From assembly GCA_903903925.1 (NCBI GenBank), contig CAIVAU010000032.1, forward strand, positions 1-34,916: DNA of 34,916 nt, written 5' to 3'. Source of the DNA: an uncultured cyanobacterium. Its GTDB lineage: Bacteria; Cyanobacteriota; Cyanobacteriia; Cyanobacteriales; Nostocaceae. The position numbers and the translations under genes are program-made. Positions 22,643-31,820 of the stretch are shown here, in pieces. The notes under the pieces were generated by a model. That model was not told the DNA's origin and made no database searches. It worked only from the letters and a program-made list of their open reading frames with translations. Every line of letters begins with the position of its first letter. Position 1 is the first letter of the stretch.

Positions 22643-24426
22643 AATTGCATCGACCTATTGACTGTAATGAGAATTTTTGTGCCTTTTTGAACAAACCAGA
22701 TATTGGGTCTTCGGATGATTTCCTCGAAGGCTTTCTGGTTCCTTGCTTTTACTTGGTCCGATACTGCACCAAAAGCTCCTGACAAAAATGCAGCGCCAAT
22801 AGACCGTCTGCCATTGCTACTTGACTGTACGCTGCTAAATCCCCCACCAGACTGGGAAATGCTAGTTTGTACATCAGGTTGGTTGATGATTTCCCCTACC
22901 TTAGCCAATCCCGATACCAACCCTAATCCCGCATCCAAGCTAAATATTTCCCCCCCTTTACCGCGATATTGATTGGCAATTAGGGGGTTTCCACCTTTTC
23001 CGAATACGGAGATCGCTCCCTTCGACACCGGATACTCAGTACCGTCTTTGAAAATTGCAGTCACTTGTGACATCGCCCTACCACTTGCGTCTACTCCTTG
23101 CATTTCTACTGAGAGGAGTGTGCCCGCAGGAATTGCCTCTTCCCCAGTGTTACTCCTCAATGGTTCGGTCAGTCGAGCAATAAATTGGGGTTGGGGGTCG
23201 CTGGAACGACCACCAGGCGACCAAATTAATGGAGTCTCCAAAGTTGCCCCTGCATATTCCCCTACCACCAAATACTGTTCTTGCTTTCCCTCAATAATTC
23301 CTGCTTCTTCTGATGAGTAATCTCTGCTGGTTCTGGTATCATTTAGCTCATCCCCATTTCTAGAAGCTACAGAAACGACAGGTGTCCACTTGGGCTTGAG
23401 TTGTTCTATTGCCCCACTTGTGGAAGTGGAAGTCGTTACGTCCCTATTCGTGCCTCCCGCAGCTTCTTCTGTTCTGGAACTACGACGATTGCTGGATCTG
23501 CGTCTGGGTGTGTACTCTGTGTCACTCGTGTTATCTGAGCTACCCGCGTTACCTGTATAACTTACATTTGCTGTGTAGTATATTTGTCCAGCACTCCCCA
23601 AAGAACGCAGTCTCTCTAGCTCTGCTTGGGGGTCTGTGGGTTTGGCAGCAACTTCAGCTTGAGGGAGTGCTAGTGCAAGTTTTGGTATTGCTGGTGGAGG
23701 AGAAGGGGGTGGGAGTGAAGAGCGTGTTATGCGTAGGGGAGGCGCAGGTGCAGGAGAAGGCGGTAGAGATGCCACTCTTCTAGGTGGTGACACACCAGTT
23801 GCTACGACCTGTGGTGCTGGTTTAGCAATCGTAGTCTTTGGCAGCAATTCCGGCTTATCTTTGTTAAGAGAAGGGGATTTAATTGGCTCTTTTGGTTCTT
23901 TTGGTGTTTTTTGACCATTTAGTAGAGCTAGCTCATCTGCTTGCCTTTGTAGCGCAAGCTTAGCATACACATCGCCATCCTTTTTGAGTTCTTTCTTCTC
24001 CTCAGTTGCTGTTGGTGTTGCTGCAACTCTTAGTTCCTTTTTCTTACTAGCTAAGTCCCCATTCATAATGGGTCCTAAAAAGAGGTATATCAAGAGGAAG
24101 ATTACTGCCGCTCCACCACCAACCACCCCAAACCGAGACCAGGGAGAGTTGACTAAGGAATGTTTGGTTTGTATTAGAGCCGGGTCTTCACTTGCTGAAT
24201 CCTCGCTATCATCCTCTACTTCTGATAGAGAAGTTTCATCATCTTCTTCTAAATGGAGGAGACTATTGACTGTACTTTTTTTTCTTTCATGATCACCATG
24301 ATTAACAGACTCTGTTTCATATCCTGATGTTTCCTCATCCTCTAGTAGCTGTAGGGGATTATTTGGATAATCTAAATGTCCATTATTGTGACCATTACTT
24401 TCAAAATTTGTTTGATTATCGCTCAT
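22639..24426 (-). CDS. virB10: VirB10/TrbI-like secretion channel protein
   Basis: The 595-aa protein has VirB10 architecture: an acidic cytoplasmic N-terminus (about 1-95), one membrane helix (about 100-120), a long Pro-rich linker (about 180-260, with SLPPSPAPAPPLRI and PPPSPPPAIPKL) and a C-terminal β domain. That domain carries the family hallmark ARLTEPLRSNTGEEAIPAGT and ends in the typical FVQKGTKILITVNRSMQL strand. VirB10 spans both membranes and senses ATPase energy to gate the channel. It lies 14 bp after the VirB8-like gene and overlaps the VirB9-like gene by four bases. The N-terminal cytoplasmic acidic stretch and the linker are both unusually long. Confidence 0.85.
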   Translation of the reverse strand: MSDNQTNFESNGHNNGHLDYPNNPLQLLEDEETSGYETESVNHGDHERKKSTVNSLLHLEEDDETSLSEVEDDSEDSASEDPALIQTKHSLVNSPWSRFGVVGGGAAVIFLLIYLFLGPIMNGDLASKKKELRVAATPTATEEKKELKKDGDVYAKLALQRQADELALLNGQKTPKEPKEPIKSPSLNKDKPELLPKTTIAKPAPQVVATGVSPPRRVASLPPSPAPAPPLRITRSSLPPPSPPPAIPKLALALPQAEVAAKPTDPQAELERLRSLGSAGQIYYTANVSYTGNAGSSDNTSDTEYTPRRRSSNRRSSRTEEAAGGTNRDVTTSTSTSGAIEQLKPKWTPVVSVASRNGDELNDTRTSRDYSSEEAGIIEGKQEQYLVVGEYAGATLETPLIWSPGGRSSDPQPQFIARLTEPLRSNTGEEAIPAGTLLSVEMQGVDASGRAMSQVTAIFKDGTEYPVSKGAISVFGKGGNPLIANQYRGKGGEIFSLDAGLGLVSGLAKVGEIINQPDVQTSISQSGGGFSSVQSSSNGRRSIGAAFLSGAFGAVSDQVKARNQKAFEEIIRRPNIWFVQKGTKILITVNRSMQL

Positions 24427-24440
24427 AAATTTAGAGATTA

Positions 24441-25226
24441 TTATTGCTGATTTTTCTGTAAATCCAAATCAATAATTTCAGTAATTTCTAGTCCAGACCT
24501 ACGATCCTGGTAAATTTTTTTAGCAATTTCTGTCGTATCTGGAGGGGATTGGGGAGTGCTAATTGCTTGAACAGTAATGCTTTTATTGAATGCTATTCCA
24601 CTCCCTGCATTATCCTCTTTGGAGAAAGTGACAAGAGTGGCGACTAAATCAACCTGCCATTTTCCTGACCCAATTTTTCTGGGTTCACTCACATAGCGGG
24701 GAACTAGGGATGTTTGGATACTTCCATTAAATGCTCCAGAAGGAGTGAGTTCTGCCAGTTTCTTCAAAAAGCTAGCTCTAAAGTCCTCTTTCTCTGTAAG
24801 TGCAAATGCTGCTTCCCAAGCTTTATTTGTCACCCGACCAGTACCTTTTTCTAGCTTAATTTCAACCCCTTTATCAGGTTTTGTTACTACTTCTCCATCC
24901 CTAGAATTTGATTGCATTAACCCGTCCCAATTGAACATTTTTACCATGCTGTCACTGACAAACTTCTTGATGACTTCAGCCGAACGTTCTTTGGGGTCAA
25001 GGGCTTTAACATTCACTGTATTGCCATCAACAAGCTGTACTAAAGAGGGTGCTTCTTTGCGAGCTAGACTTGAAGTAGCACCATAATTAGCCATTTGAAT
25101 CAAGAAGGAGAGAATGCTTATTCCTAGGGAAGAGACTGCGACAATAGCTATGGGGTTAGAGACAGATTGTCCAGAACTAAGTATTCTTAAAGGTTGTTTA
25201 CTATTTTTTGTTTTGGTATTAAGCAT
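24441..25226 (-). CDS. VirB8/TrbF-like inner-membrane secretion protein (putative)
   Basis: The 261-aa protein has one N-terminal membrane helix (NPIAIVAVSSLGISILSFLI, about 24-43) and a periplasmic domain of about 200 residues. That domain contains a helix-rich start (EVIKKFVSDSMVKMFNW) and β-strands ending in GKWQVDLVATLVTFSKE and a GLEITEIIDLDL tail, as in the NTF2-like fold of VirB8/TrbF. Sequence identity to known VirB8 is not obvious by eye. Topology and its place directly before VirB10 support the call. The preceding 358-bp gap holds repeats and a hairpin element. VirB8 would nucleate assembly at the inner membrane. Confidence 0.6.
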   Translation of the reverse strand: MLNTKTKNSKQPLRILSSGQSVSNPIAIVAVSSLGISILSFLIQMANYGATSSLARKEAPSLVQLVDGNTVNVKALDPKERSAEVIKKFVSDSMVKMFNWDGLMQSNSRDGEVVTKPDKGVEIKLEKGTGRVTNKAWEAAFALTEKEDFRASFLKKLAELTPSGAFNGSIQTSLVPRYVSEPRKIGSGKWQVDLVATLVTFSKEDNAGSGIAFNKSITVQAISTPQSPPDTTEIAKKIYQDRRSGLEITEIIDLDLQKNQQ

Positions 25227-25584
25227 GATTTAGGTTAATTGAAATCATTTTTTAGCAGCTTTACTATTTAGAAGTCGGAAATAGGAAGTAGTTCGTCGGA
25301 AGTTGACAAGAAATCTTTTAATAAGAAAGGCAGAGGGCAGAGGGCAGAAGGAATAAGTTCCTTCAAGGGTTGCCCGAACCATAAGAGCGACCGGAGGGAG
25401 CAAGGGTCTAAGTCCCCGACTCAATAGAATATTGAGTGGCTCGAATTCACATCAAAGGGTCTAAATCCCATGCGTGAATTCCTCCTTCTGCCTTCTGCCT
25501 TCGTACTTCTGCCTTCTTTAATAAGAGTAGGCTTTTGACCTACAACGCTTTTTCTTTCACTTCCGACCTCCGACTTTCGACTTC
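25227..25584. other. Repeat-filled gap inside the secretion operon with IS605-end-like hairpins
   Basis: Between the VirB6-like and VirB8-like genes lie heptamer repeats in both orientations (GGCAGAG type at 25329-25351 and CCTTCTG type at 25482-25516). Two stems lie between them: CTCAATA/TATTGAG (25420-25436) and GAATTCAC/GTGAATTC (25443-25481), the latter enclosing GGG-TCTAAAT-CCC. The arrangement recalls the structured right end of IS200/IS605 elements, but no transposase or TnpB remains. No gene is supported. Confidence 0.5.
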
Positions 25585-26727
25585 CTACTTCTTTGCAATT
25601 CTGCTACTGACTGTGTTGATGGTGGCGGAAAGTGCAACACTACCACCAGTAGCCACTCCAGTGGCAACCCACTCTGCGCCTTTATTGAGTTGTGTCAGTA
25701 CTGCTATCCCTCCCCCAGCAGCAATTCCAGTTGCTAAGAAGGGGGCAACAATTCCAATGAATGCTAGGAAAATCATTGGTTGGCTTGCTTGGGCTGTAGC
25801 AATGAGTTGTCCAGCCAAACCTAAGATGATATTGAAAGAGAGTTTGGCGATCGCCACCGTAAAAAATCCTGTCAGCCATGCCATAATTGCTTTGGTTCCT
25901 ATCGGCATGAGGGAGCCACCTACTGCCAAGGGTCCAATCAGTGCTGTCAGCAATAGTGCTAGTTCCAATCCCCATTGGTACGCATTATTTAGTGCCAGTA
26001 AGAGGCTGGTTATAAAGCTGGTTACAACTGCACCAATAGCAGCACTAGATGCAGCAGTTAGTTTGTTAGCAATCCCTTCAACAGGATTACTACCACCATC
26101 AGCTTCTTGGGCAGCTTGGTCAATCTTGTCTAGCCCTTCGAGTACCCAACCACCGATTCCTTCCCCTTTATCCCCTTTGAAAATGCTGGGGAATTTTGCT
26201 TGTAACTCTTCCTTAGCTTGCTTCAGGCATTGTATTTGTTCTTGATTTGACAGTTGGGCAGAACGACATTGTTGGATGGCGTCGCCCACAGCTGCTTCTA
26301 CTGCCGCTTGTCCTATCCCTTGTTGGTATGCCGCTCTCAAGTCTGTATCTGCTGCTGTATACTCTAAGACATAATTGTTAACGGTGTTAATGTATCCTCG
26401 CAACATCAGCGTACTGCTGGCAAGAACCTTGCCGTTATTGGATAAGAGTAAAGCAACTATCAGGGGCCAGATGAGTTCGGGGAATGCTTTTTGTTCCTCA
26501 CCGTTGAGCATTTGTTTCCCCCATTGCACCATGAATAGTGCTAGGGAACCTACCGCAAATAGGGTTCCTACACTACACAGTGTTTTGTACAATCCTCCTG
26601 TAAGCGTTTGTTCCCAAAGCTGATTAAACCCATCTGCGACTAAATTTGCACCAGCAGCTGCATTTTCTAATAACTGTCCAGCACCAAAATTGTTGGCTGC
26701 TATTATTGTTTGCCCAATCATTGACAT
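25585..26727 (-). CDS. VirB6/TrbL-like polytopic membrane protein
   Basis: The 380-aa protein has at least five to six hydrophobic segments (about 48-66, 86-98, 225-245, 255-280, 285-310 and 318-345) with a central polar loop. This is the general plan of VirB6/TrbL proteins that form part of the inner-membrane platform. Family identity is by topology, length and position between the VirB5-like and VirB8-like genes. A Trp-containing WGLELALLLTALIGPLAVGG segment is typical of TrbL/VirB6 proteins. It starts 71 bp after the VirB5-like gene. Confidence 0.65.
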   Translation of the reverse strand: MSMIGQTIIAANNFGAGQLLENAAAGANLVADGFNQLWEQTLTGGLYKTLCSVGTLFAVGSLALFMVQWGKQMLNGEEQKAFPELIWPLIVALLLSNNGKVLASSTLMLRGYINTVNNYVLEYTAADTDLRAAYQQGIGQAAVEAAVGDAIQQCRSAQLSNQEQIQCLKQAKEELQAKFPSIFKGDKGEGIGGWVLEGLDKIDQAAQEADGGSNPVEGIANKLTAASSAAIGAVVTSFITSLLLALNNAYQWGLELALLLTALIGPLAVGGSLMPIGTKAIMAWLTGFFTVAIAKLSFNIILGLAGQLIATAQASQPMIFLAFIGIVAPFLATGIAAGGGIAVLTQLNKGAEWVATGVATGGSVALSATINTVSSRIAKK

Positions 26728-26798
26728 CTGTATAATTAGAACTGGAGTATTATCAACTACTCTGGACTTGAGAGTAGTTGATGGTTTTTAGCAGTATG

Positions 26799-27566
26799 CT
26801 ATTTCTTTCCGGTGTAGGACGGGTCTAATCTGCTCCATCCGCTAATTTCGAGGAACTGACTGGTAATACCCGAAGCTATTACCCTTTGGGTACGGTTCTG
26901 CTCCGCCCCGTTTTCCGCGACTTGGTTTAGCATCAAATTAGTGTTCTGAGTGTCATTGCGTTGCTGCAATGCATCCGTTCGCACTTGCCCTAGCATAGAA
27001 ACAACCTGGGCGTTCTGAGCGGCGATCGCTTTGAGAACGTCTTGGGAAGAGTCTGCGTTTTGGGCGTCTTCCGCTAGTTGTTGGGCATTGTCCACCGTTT
27101 CTTTGGTAGCATCAATCTCAGCTAGTGTTCTTGCTTGCCCTTCTTGACTAAGCACACTGGCGACTGAGGCTCTCGTTGTGGCTCTCTCTAGTTCTTTGCC
27201 AGTTTCCACAGCACCAATTACCGTGTTAGTCTCTGCCGCAGTTCCTCCTTTCTGCTTAACTTTTTCTGCCAAGGAAAGCGCCGCTGCTATAGGGTCGGAA
27301 ATACCTAAATCACCCTTTGATCCAGAAACAGCAGCTAGAGCATCTTTTTGGAAATTTCCCCAGCTAGAGCTAATTTCCCCTTCAACTTTGGCGGAGATGC
27401 CTTGGAAGTATCCGTTTAGTTGTGCCAGGACTTTGTTTAGGCTCTGACTAATATTTAATCCAAAATTAACTACAGCATAACTAGGCAATGTTGTTGTTGC
27501 CAACAATACCCCAGTTACTGCACCAGTAATTATGATTTTTCTCTTGTCTATTTTGAGTTTCATCAC
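26799..27566 (-). CDS. VirB5/TrbJ-like secreted coiled-coil protein (putative)
   Basis: The 255-aa protein has a signal peptide (ITGAVTGVLLATTTLPSYA) and a mature region that is mostly α-helical with heptad-like, Ala/Gln-rich stretches (RTLAEIDATKETVDNAQQLA, VLKAIAAQNAQVVSMLGQVR). VirB5/TrbJ proteins share this exported helical design and usually lie next to VirB6/TrbL, as here. They act as minor pilus or adhesion components. Primary sequence similarity is weak, so the assignment leans on topology and context. It follows virB4 by 38 bp. Confidence 0.6.
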   Translation of the reverse strand: MMKLKIDKRKIIITGAVTGVLLATTTLPSYAVVNFGLNISQSLNKVLAQLNGYFQGISAKVEGEISSSWGNFQKDALAAVSGSKGDLGISDPIAAALSLAEKVKQKGGTAAETNTVIGAVETGKELERATTRASVASVLSQEGQARTLAEIDATKETVDNAQQLAEDAQNADSSQDVLKAIAAQNAQVVSMLGQVRTDALQQRNDTQNTNLMLNQVAENGAEQNRTQRVIASGITSQFLEISGWSRLDPSYTGKK

Positions 27567-27604
27567 ACTATCCTTGTGGGAGAATGATTGTGGTAGCGAA
27601 GCAT

Positions 27605-30466
27605 TTATGCCACCTTATTTAATTCTTTTTTTGATTGATTATTTTTAGTTCCTTTAAATTTGGCTCGATTTAATATTTCGTATGCTTCACCAGTCAACTC
27701 TTCTCCGCGAATCATCTCCACGTATGCCTCAGAGAATCTCACCATTCCTGTAAGTGGATCATCTTTATATTTGGTGAGGAATAATGTTCTCAGTTCCTGC
27801 TCTTGAGGGTTATTGCTAACAGCAGCTAAGAGACAGTATGCGGGGTAATATCGGCAGAAAGTGAATTTGCCATTATCATCCAATAACCATTGAGAGTAAA
27901 TGGCTTCCTTTTTAGGAAAGAAAGCTTCTGTGCTATTGCGGGAGATAATTTCATAGGGATATTTAAAATACTTGACAAAGGGGTCAACAGCACCAGTTTG
28001 AATCCGTCCTACTAGCCTGGTTGTTAAGTTGGCAAAGATTTTGGATGCCGACTTACTTTGGTAGATACTGTCTGGTTCTTGGGCAGATAAAATAACTCTA
28101 ATTCCAGCCTTTGCACCATTAGCACAAAGCCTTCCAATTAGCTCTGCAATGGCTTCAAACTCAAAGAGAATCGGCGCTTCATCTAAAAAGAAAATAGAGG
28201 CTTTCGATGATAAGGCGCGACGCAGTGCTGCTGCATAAGCACTCAACGCAAGTATTGCGGCATCCCCCTCACTGGCAAGAGAACGTAGTGCAAATACCAG
28301 CAATTTGGCATCTGTACGAAAACTGGAAGGTTTGCTGATAGATTGACCAACTCTACTCTTAAGCCAAAATCTCAATCTTAATCTAATTTGGTCCAATGCT
28401 TTGAGGATGTCTTCACTATTATTAGTGATAGCATCTAGTTTGATGTATCCCGGAGAGCAGTAATTGTAGAAATCTTCCAGTGTTGGTGTATCGTTCCACT
28501 CTGGTGTTCCCAATCCCTTTTCTAAAGCTTCTTTGTATCTGAGCTTAATATCATCATCTGCAAAAAACGTCTCAAGCGACAGAGTGACAATACTCTCAAT
28601 ATTACTGATCATTGTTGAGTCCATCCCAATGGGATTTGTTCCCAACACCATTGTCATTAATGTTGACTTCAAAAACTCCTTGAAATCCGTCATTCTCTCC
28701 TTTCTAAGCTCTGCAAGCAACCCCCTTAAATCAGGTAGCTCAAACAAATTATTTGCTTCTTTCGATATGTCAAAATACGCACCATCCTCTCCCATAAAAT
28801 GGGTGTAATCAGTAAAGGTACTGCTTCCGTCTGGTTTGGGATAATCCAGAGCAATAACAGGGATATGTTGAGCTAATGCTCTTGTCAACAGTCCAGCAAC
28901 TAACACAGATTTACCAGACCTGGTAGTACCGAAAACAGCAAGGTTTTTGTGGTTGTTGTAAAGATCCAGGTGAACGGGAGTACCGCCTTCTTCAGCAATT
29001 AATTCAAACCCAGACTTGTCCCCAGTTGCTGTTTTCATGAGGGGCATCAGTCCTGGCACTTCCCCAGTGAAGTAAGGCAGTCGTCTGTTGAAGGGTTTGG
29101 TGAGCAAGTTCTCCCACACAATTGGCAAAGTCTGTAGCCAAATTTTCCATGCATACTCCATCTCCCTGACAACAACAGCGGGGCGGAGAAAGCAACTGGA
29201 AATATAGCGGCAAGCTTCGTCTAGCTTTTGGAGATCAGGGCGGTGGACGAGGAAGACAACGGCGGTGTGGATTGGCACAGCGCCTTTGTATATGGTTTCC
29301 TGTGCTGCGATCGCTTCCTCCATATTGAGGTTGGCTTTCACATCCACACTGTTTTTCTCCGCCGACATGGCACTGGAGACGATGGACTGTTTCGTGATTC
29401 TCTGTAGTGCTGTTTTCGCCAGAGATTCATTCGCCCGACTCAGTTGGCAGATTATCTCGGTGTCGGAAACTTTGTCTCTAGCAATCAGCTCCCACAAATA
29501 CCGCAACTGAGCATATTCGTCCACCCAGCCGACAGGCTTTTCTGTGAAAGTAAGAGCACCTATATAGTGGTTTTGCAGGTGAACCCAGGCTCTGTCCATG
29601 AAGGGGACTGACTCTTCCCTTTCCAGAATCAGATGGCGGATATGATAGTCGCTGTTTTGCTCCTCCCTCACCCCATCTTCATCCAAAGTCAGTAAGTGGG
29701 GTATGGCAGGGGGAGTGCTGGTATTAAACTGTTCCCACAAAACCGCCCATATCTGGTCAGCACTTAAAGCCCTAAGACTTAACCCCATCTTGTTGGTGAG
29801 GGTTTGTTCCCAAAGTTGGAATCCATTCGTAAAAGAGTTTTTGAGGATTGATTCGATTCTTTGGTATCTACAAGCGTGAATTTGTCCGGTGAATTTATGC
29901 CAAGCATCAGTGGCTTGGAGGATAAATTTCTCCACAATGTCCGTGGTTTTTCCGTCTTCGCTTCCTGACACGGTGTAGGTGCAGTAGATTCGGAGAAACT
30001 TGTTTTTGCGAGTCCCATTTTTGGTCAGTTCTCTGATTCTCATTCTTTCTGACCTTATCAATAGCATCAGGGAATCCCTGGTGCATCCAGACTCTATCTC
30101 TTTTAATTCCTGCTGGCGGTCATAATCCTCGGTGAAGGAACCAAGGTGTAGGGTAAGTGTTTCTCCGTAAGGTATTTCTTTGAGTCCTGCTTCTATCCCC
30201 TCGAAAATTGGCACAATTTGTTCTTCTAACAAAGAGGGATGAATCCCTTGGCAGTCAAAGCAGAATTTGATTTGTAGTGCATCATTCTTTTTGAGAATAA
30301 TTGCTCCAATATTCTTTCTTCCCCCAATCGAAATGCTAGCAATAGCTGCTATATGTGTTAAGTCCTCAAAGGGAGTCAGGCGTTTGGCGATCGCGATTTC
30401 CTTGGTGGAGATAGTTTTGGTTCCGACCTTGTCTTTATACGGTTTTTCCTTAGTTGAAGAACTCAT
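27605..30466 (-). CDS. virB4: VirB4/TrbE-like conjugation ATPase
   Basis: The 953-aa protein is the large inner-membrane-associated ATPase of type IV secretion. It has a long N-terminal domain (1-500), then Walker A GTTRSGKS (513-520) and Walker B SIFFLDEAPILFE with Asp762/Glu763, plus the VirB4-type signatures LAVFGTTRSGKSVLVAGLL, IALDYPKPDGS and ILSAQEPDSIY. VirB4 is the most conserved T4SS marker and supports calling the whole minus-strand cluster a secretion/conjugation system. It is somewhat longer than typical VirB4 (about 800-850 aa). It lies 49 bp after the VirB3-like gene, in the classical virB3-virB4 order. Confidence 0.92.
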   Translation of the reverse strand: MSSSTKEKPYKDKVGTKTISTKEIAIAKRLTPFEDLTHIAAIASISIGGRKNIGAIILKKNDALQIKFCFDCQGIHPSLLEEQIVPIFEGIEAGLKEIPYGETLTLHLGSFTEDYDRQQELKEIESGCTRDSLMLLIRSERMRIRELTKNGTRKNKFLRIYCTYTVSGSEDGKTTDIVEKFILQATDAWHKFTGQIHACRYQRIESILKNSFTNGFQLWEQTLTNKMGLSLRALSADQIWAVLWEQFNTSTPPAIPHLLTLDEDGVREEQNSDYHIRHLILEREESVPFMDRAWVHLQNHYIGALTFTEKPVGWVDEYAQLRYLWELIARDKVSDTEIICQLSRANESLAKTALQRITKQSIVSSAMSAEKNSVDVKANLNMEEAIAAQETIYKGAVPIHTAVVFLVHRPDLQKLDEACRYISSCFLRPAVVVREMEYAWKIWLQTLPIVWENLLTKPFNRRLPYFTGEVPGLMPLMKTATGDKSGFELIAEEGGTPVHLDLYNNHKNLAVFGTTRSGKSVLVAGLLTRALAQHIPVIALDYPKPDGSSTFTDYTHFMGEDGAYFDISKEANNLFELPDLRGLLAELRKERMTDFKEFLKSTLMTMVLGTNPIGMDSTMISNIESIVTLSLETFFADDDIKLRYKEALEKGLGTPEWNDTPTLEDFYNYCSPGYIKLDAITNNSEDILKALDQIRLRLRFWLKSRVGQSISKPSSFRTDAKLLVFALRSLASEGDAAILALSAYAAALRRALSSKASIFFLDEAPILFEFEAIAELIGRLCANGAKAGIRVILSAQEPDSIYQSKSASKIFANLTTRLVGRIQTGAVDPFVKYFKYPYEIISRNSTEAFFPKKEAIYSQWLLDDNGKFTFCRYYPAYCLLAAVSNNPQEQELRTLFLTKYKDDPLTGMVRFSEAYVEMIRGEELTGEAYEILNRAKFKGTKNNQSKKELNKVA

Positions 30467-30506
30467 TGTGACAAACCATTTTTCACTGTATTAGCTATTC
30501 CGTATT

Positions 30507-30558
30507 AATTCAAAATTATTTCTTAAATTTTGAATTTTGAATTTTGAATTTTGAATTC
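30507..30558. repeat. AT-rich TTTTGAA tandem repeat, one arm of a 44-bp inverted repeat
   Basis: Bases 30507-30550 are the exact reverse complement of 33488-33531. The unit TTTTGAA is repeated four times here. The repeat supplies the last codons of the VirB3-like gene. Confidence 0.8.
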
Positions 30559-30866
30559 CGCCTTGCGGTACTAGGCTGCTGTACAAGAAAGTAGAAGCTT
30601 TTGTAGCCTCTGGTAACTCTGGGTACTCCTACAAACTTTGATAGCCAGGTTTTGTTGCTAGTCAGAGTCCACCAAGTCGCCCACCCCCAAGCAATAACTA
30701 ACCCAGTTACCAACCACGATGCTTGCAACATTCCCTTGCAGATGAAGTATGCAGCCATTGCAATTGCTGTCCAGGGAAACACTTGATCTGCGGGAAACGG
30801 ACCAATCCTGGGCTGTTCTCCCAAAACTCGGTTTACCGTTCTAAATTCTCTACGCCGCTTTGTCAT
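30516..30866 (-). CDS. VirB3/TrbD-like small inner-membrane protein
   Basis: The 116-aa product has a basic N-terminus (TKRRREFRTVNRVLGEQPRI) and two adjacent hydrophobic segments (about 30-45 and 50-68: FPWTAIAMAAYFI, SWLVTGLVIAWGWATWW), followed by a hydrophilic tail. This is the topology of VirB3/TrbD, and the gene directly precedes virB4, the usual arrangement. Its last 13 residues (NSKFKIQNSKFKK) are encoded by a TTTTGAA tandem repeat, so the original C-terminus was probably replaced by spread of this repeat. ATG 30866 is the only suitable start. Confidence 0.65.
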   Translation of the reverse strand: MTKRRREFRTVNRVLGEQPRIGPFPADQVFPWTAIAMAAYFICKGMLQASWLVTGLVIAWGWATWWTLTSNKTWLSKFVGVPRVTRGYKSFYFLVQQPSTARRNSKFKIQNSKFKK

Positions 30867-31086
30867 TTTTGTTAGCTTCTTGCAGGAGTTGAGGGCGAAT
30901 CTTTAGCTGGAAATCGCCCTTTCATGAAGGCATGATATGTAAGAATACATCCGTCAGAATACAGAATTCAGAATTGTTAAGGAATCGAGCGATAACAGTC
31001 GCAGTCTAAGAAGAGTGAAGACAGATACCACTCATAAAGATAAATTCTGACTCCTGACTCCTGACTCCTGAATTCTTAGCATGATA
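30867..31086. other. Gap between pilin-like and VirB3-like genes with short repeats
   Basis: The 220 bp contain CTGACTC tandem heptamers (three copies near 31050-31070) and several copies of GAATTCAG-like palindromes. No gene is supported. Confidence 0.5.
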
Positions 31087-31692
31087 TTATGCTGCGCCGC
31101 CAGTAACTAATCCTGCAAGAATGTCCCCAAGTACTATAGTGACCGCGATGATTAATGGCGTCCTTGCTAGGTTTTGCCAGTCTTCATCGTTTCTGGCAGC
31201 ATTCACAATCCTTACTAGGGAAATACCTAGATAAACTAGGAATAGCCCCCTTAAAACGTTGAAAACTAATTTGATAGCCTCTGTTGAAATGCCTGTAAAA
31301 GCACCTGTCATCCATGTTTCTGCATTCTTTAAGAATTGTGCAGAAGCTGGGGCTGTGGCAAAGTCCAACATGAAAATTACTGCTACAATCGCCAACAAAA
31401 TTCCATATAGGTTAATCCCCATTTTCCGCTGCAATTTCTCAAACGTTGTAAGTAGCTTGTTGGCTTCTTTGGGGATTGCTAGAACGATGGCTGTGAGGAA
31501 CATTAGGGACGACATGATTAGGTTGTGTATGGAAATATCCACAATCATCAGACCCCCTGCTGTTACCATTAACAGTACAATTGAACTTTTTTCTTGAATG
31601 CTCCGTTTTCTTGCCCCTACAATTGGATATCCTTCCATCTCTTCGTAGCCCAGATAGGAGTCGTTGTTGTACTTGGGAATGTCGGATCTCAT
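31087..31692 (-). CDS. Putative VirB2/TrbC-type pilin precursor with extended N-terminus
   Basis: The 201-aa protein carries about five hydrophobic segments. After the third (LLAIVAVIFMLDFATAPASA) there is a signal-peptidase-like site, ASA before QF (residue 118). The remaining 83 residues (QFLKNAETWMTGAF... with helices IKLVFNVLRGLFLVYLGISL and TPLIIAVTIVLGDILAGLV) have the two-helix design and length of VirB2/TrbC pilins. The N-terminal 118 residues are longer than a normal pilin leader and include two extra helices. It is the first gene of the secretion operon, where virB2 is expected. The assignment is by topology and position. Confidence 0.6.
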   Translation of the reverse strand: MRSDIPKYNNDSYLGYEEMEGYPIVGARKRSIQEKSSIVLLMVTAGGLMIVDISIHNLIMSSLMFLTAIVLAIPKEANKLLTTFEKLQRKMGINLYGILLAIVAVIFMLDFATAPASAQFLKNAETWMTGAFTGISTEAIKLVFNVLRGLFLVYLGISLVRIVNAARNDEDWQNLARTPLIIAVTIVLGDILAGLVTGGAA

Positions 31693-31820
31693 GAGCAGAA
31701 TTCTATCAACTTTATGTTTCTGCTATTTTGTATCAATTTCCTCCCCTCAGTCTGCTATCAAATTTCGTATTTTTACATATCACTTTTCCCTTATATCTAC
31801 TGGTATAAGTATACATCTGT

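Noticed and set aside
23409..23914. Plus-strand frames rich in Val, Leu and Gly opposite the VirB10 linker
   Set aside because: They are antisense translations of the Pro-rich linker of VirB10 and have no independent support.
25535..26245. 236-codon plus-strand frame opposite the VirB6-like gene
   Set aside because: It is the antisense shadow of a hydrophobic coding sequence. The minus-strand protein has the coherent topology and operon context.
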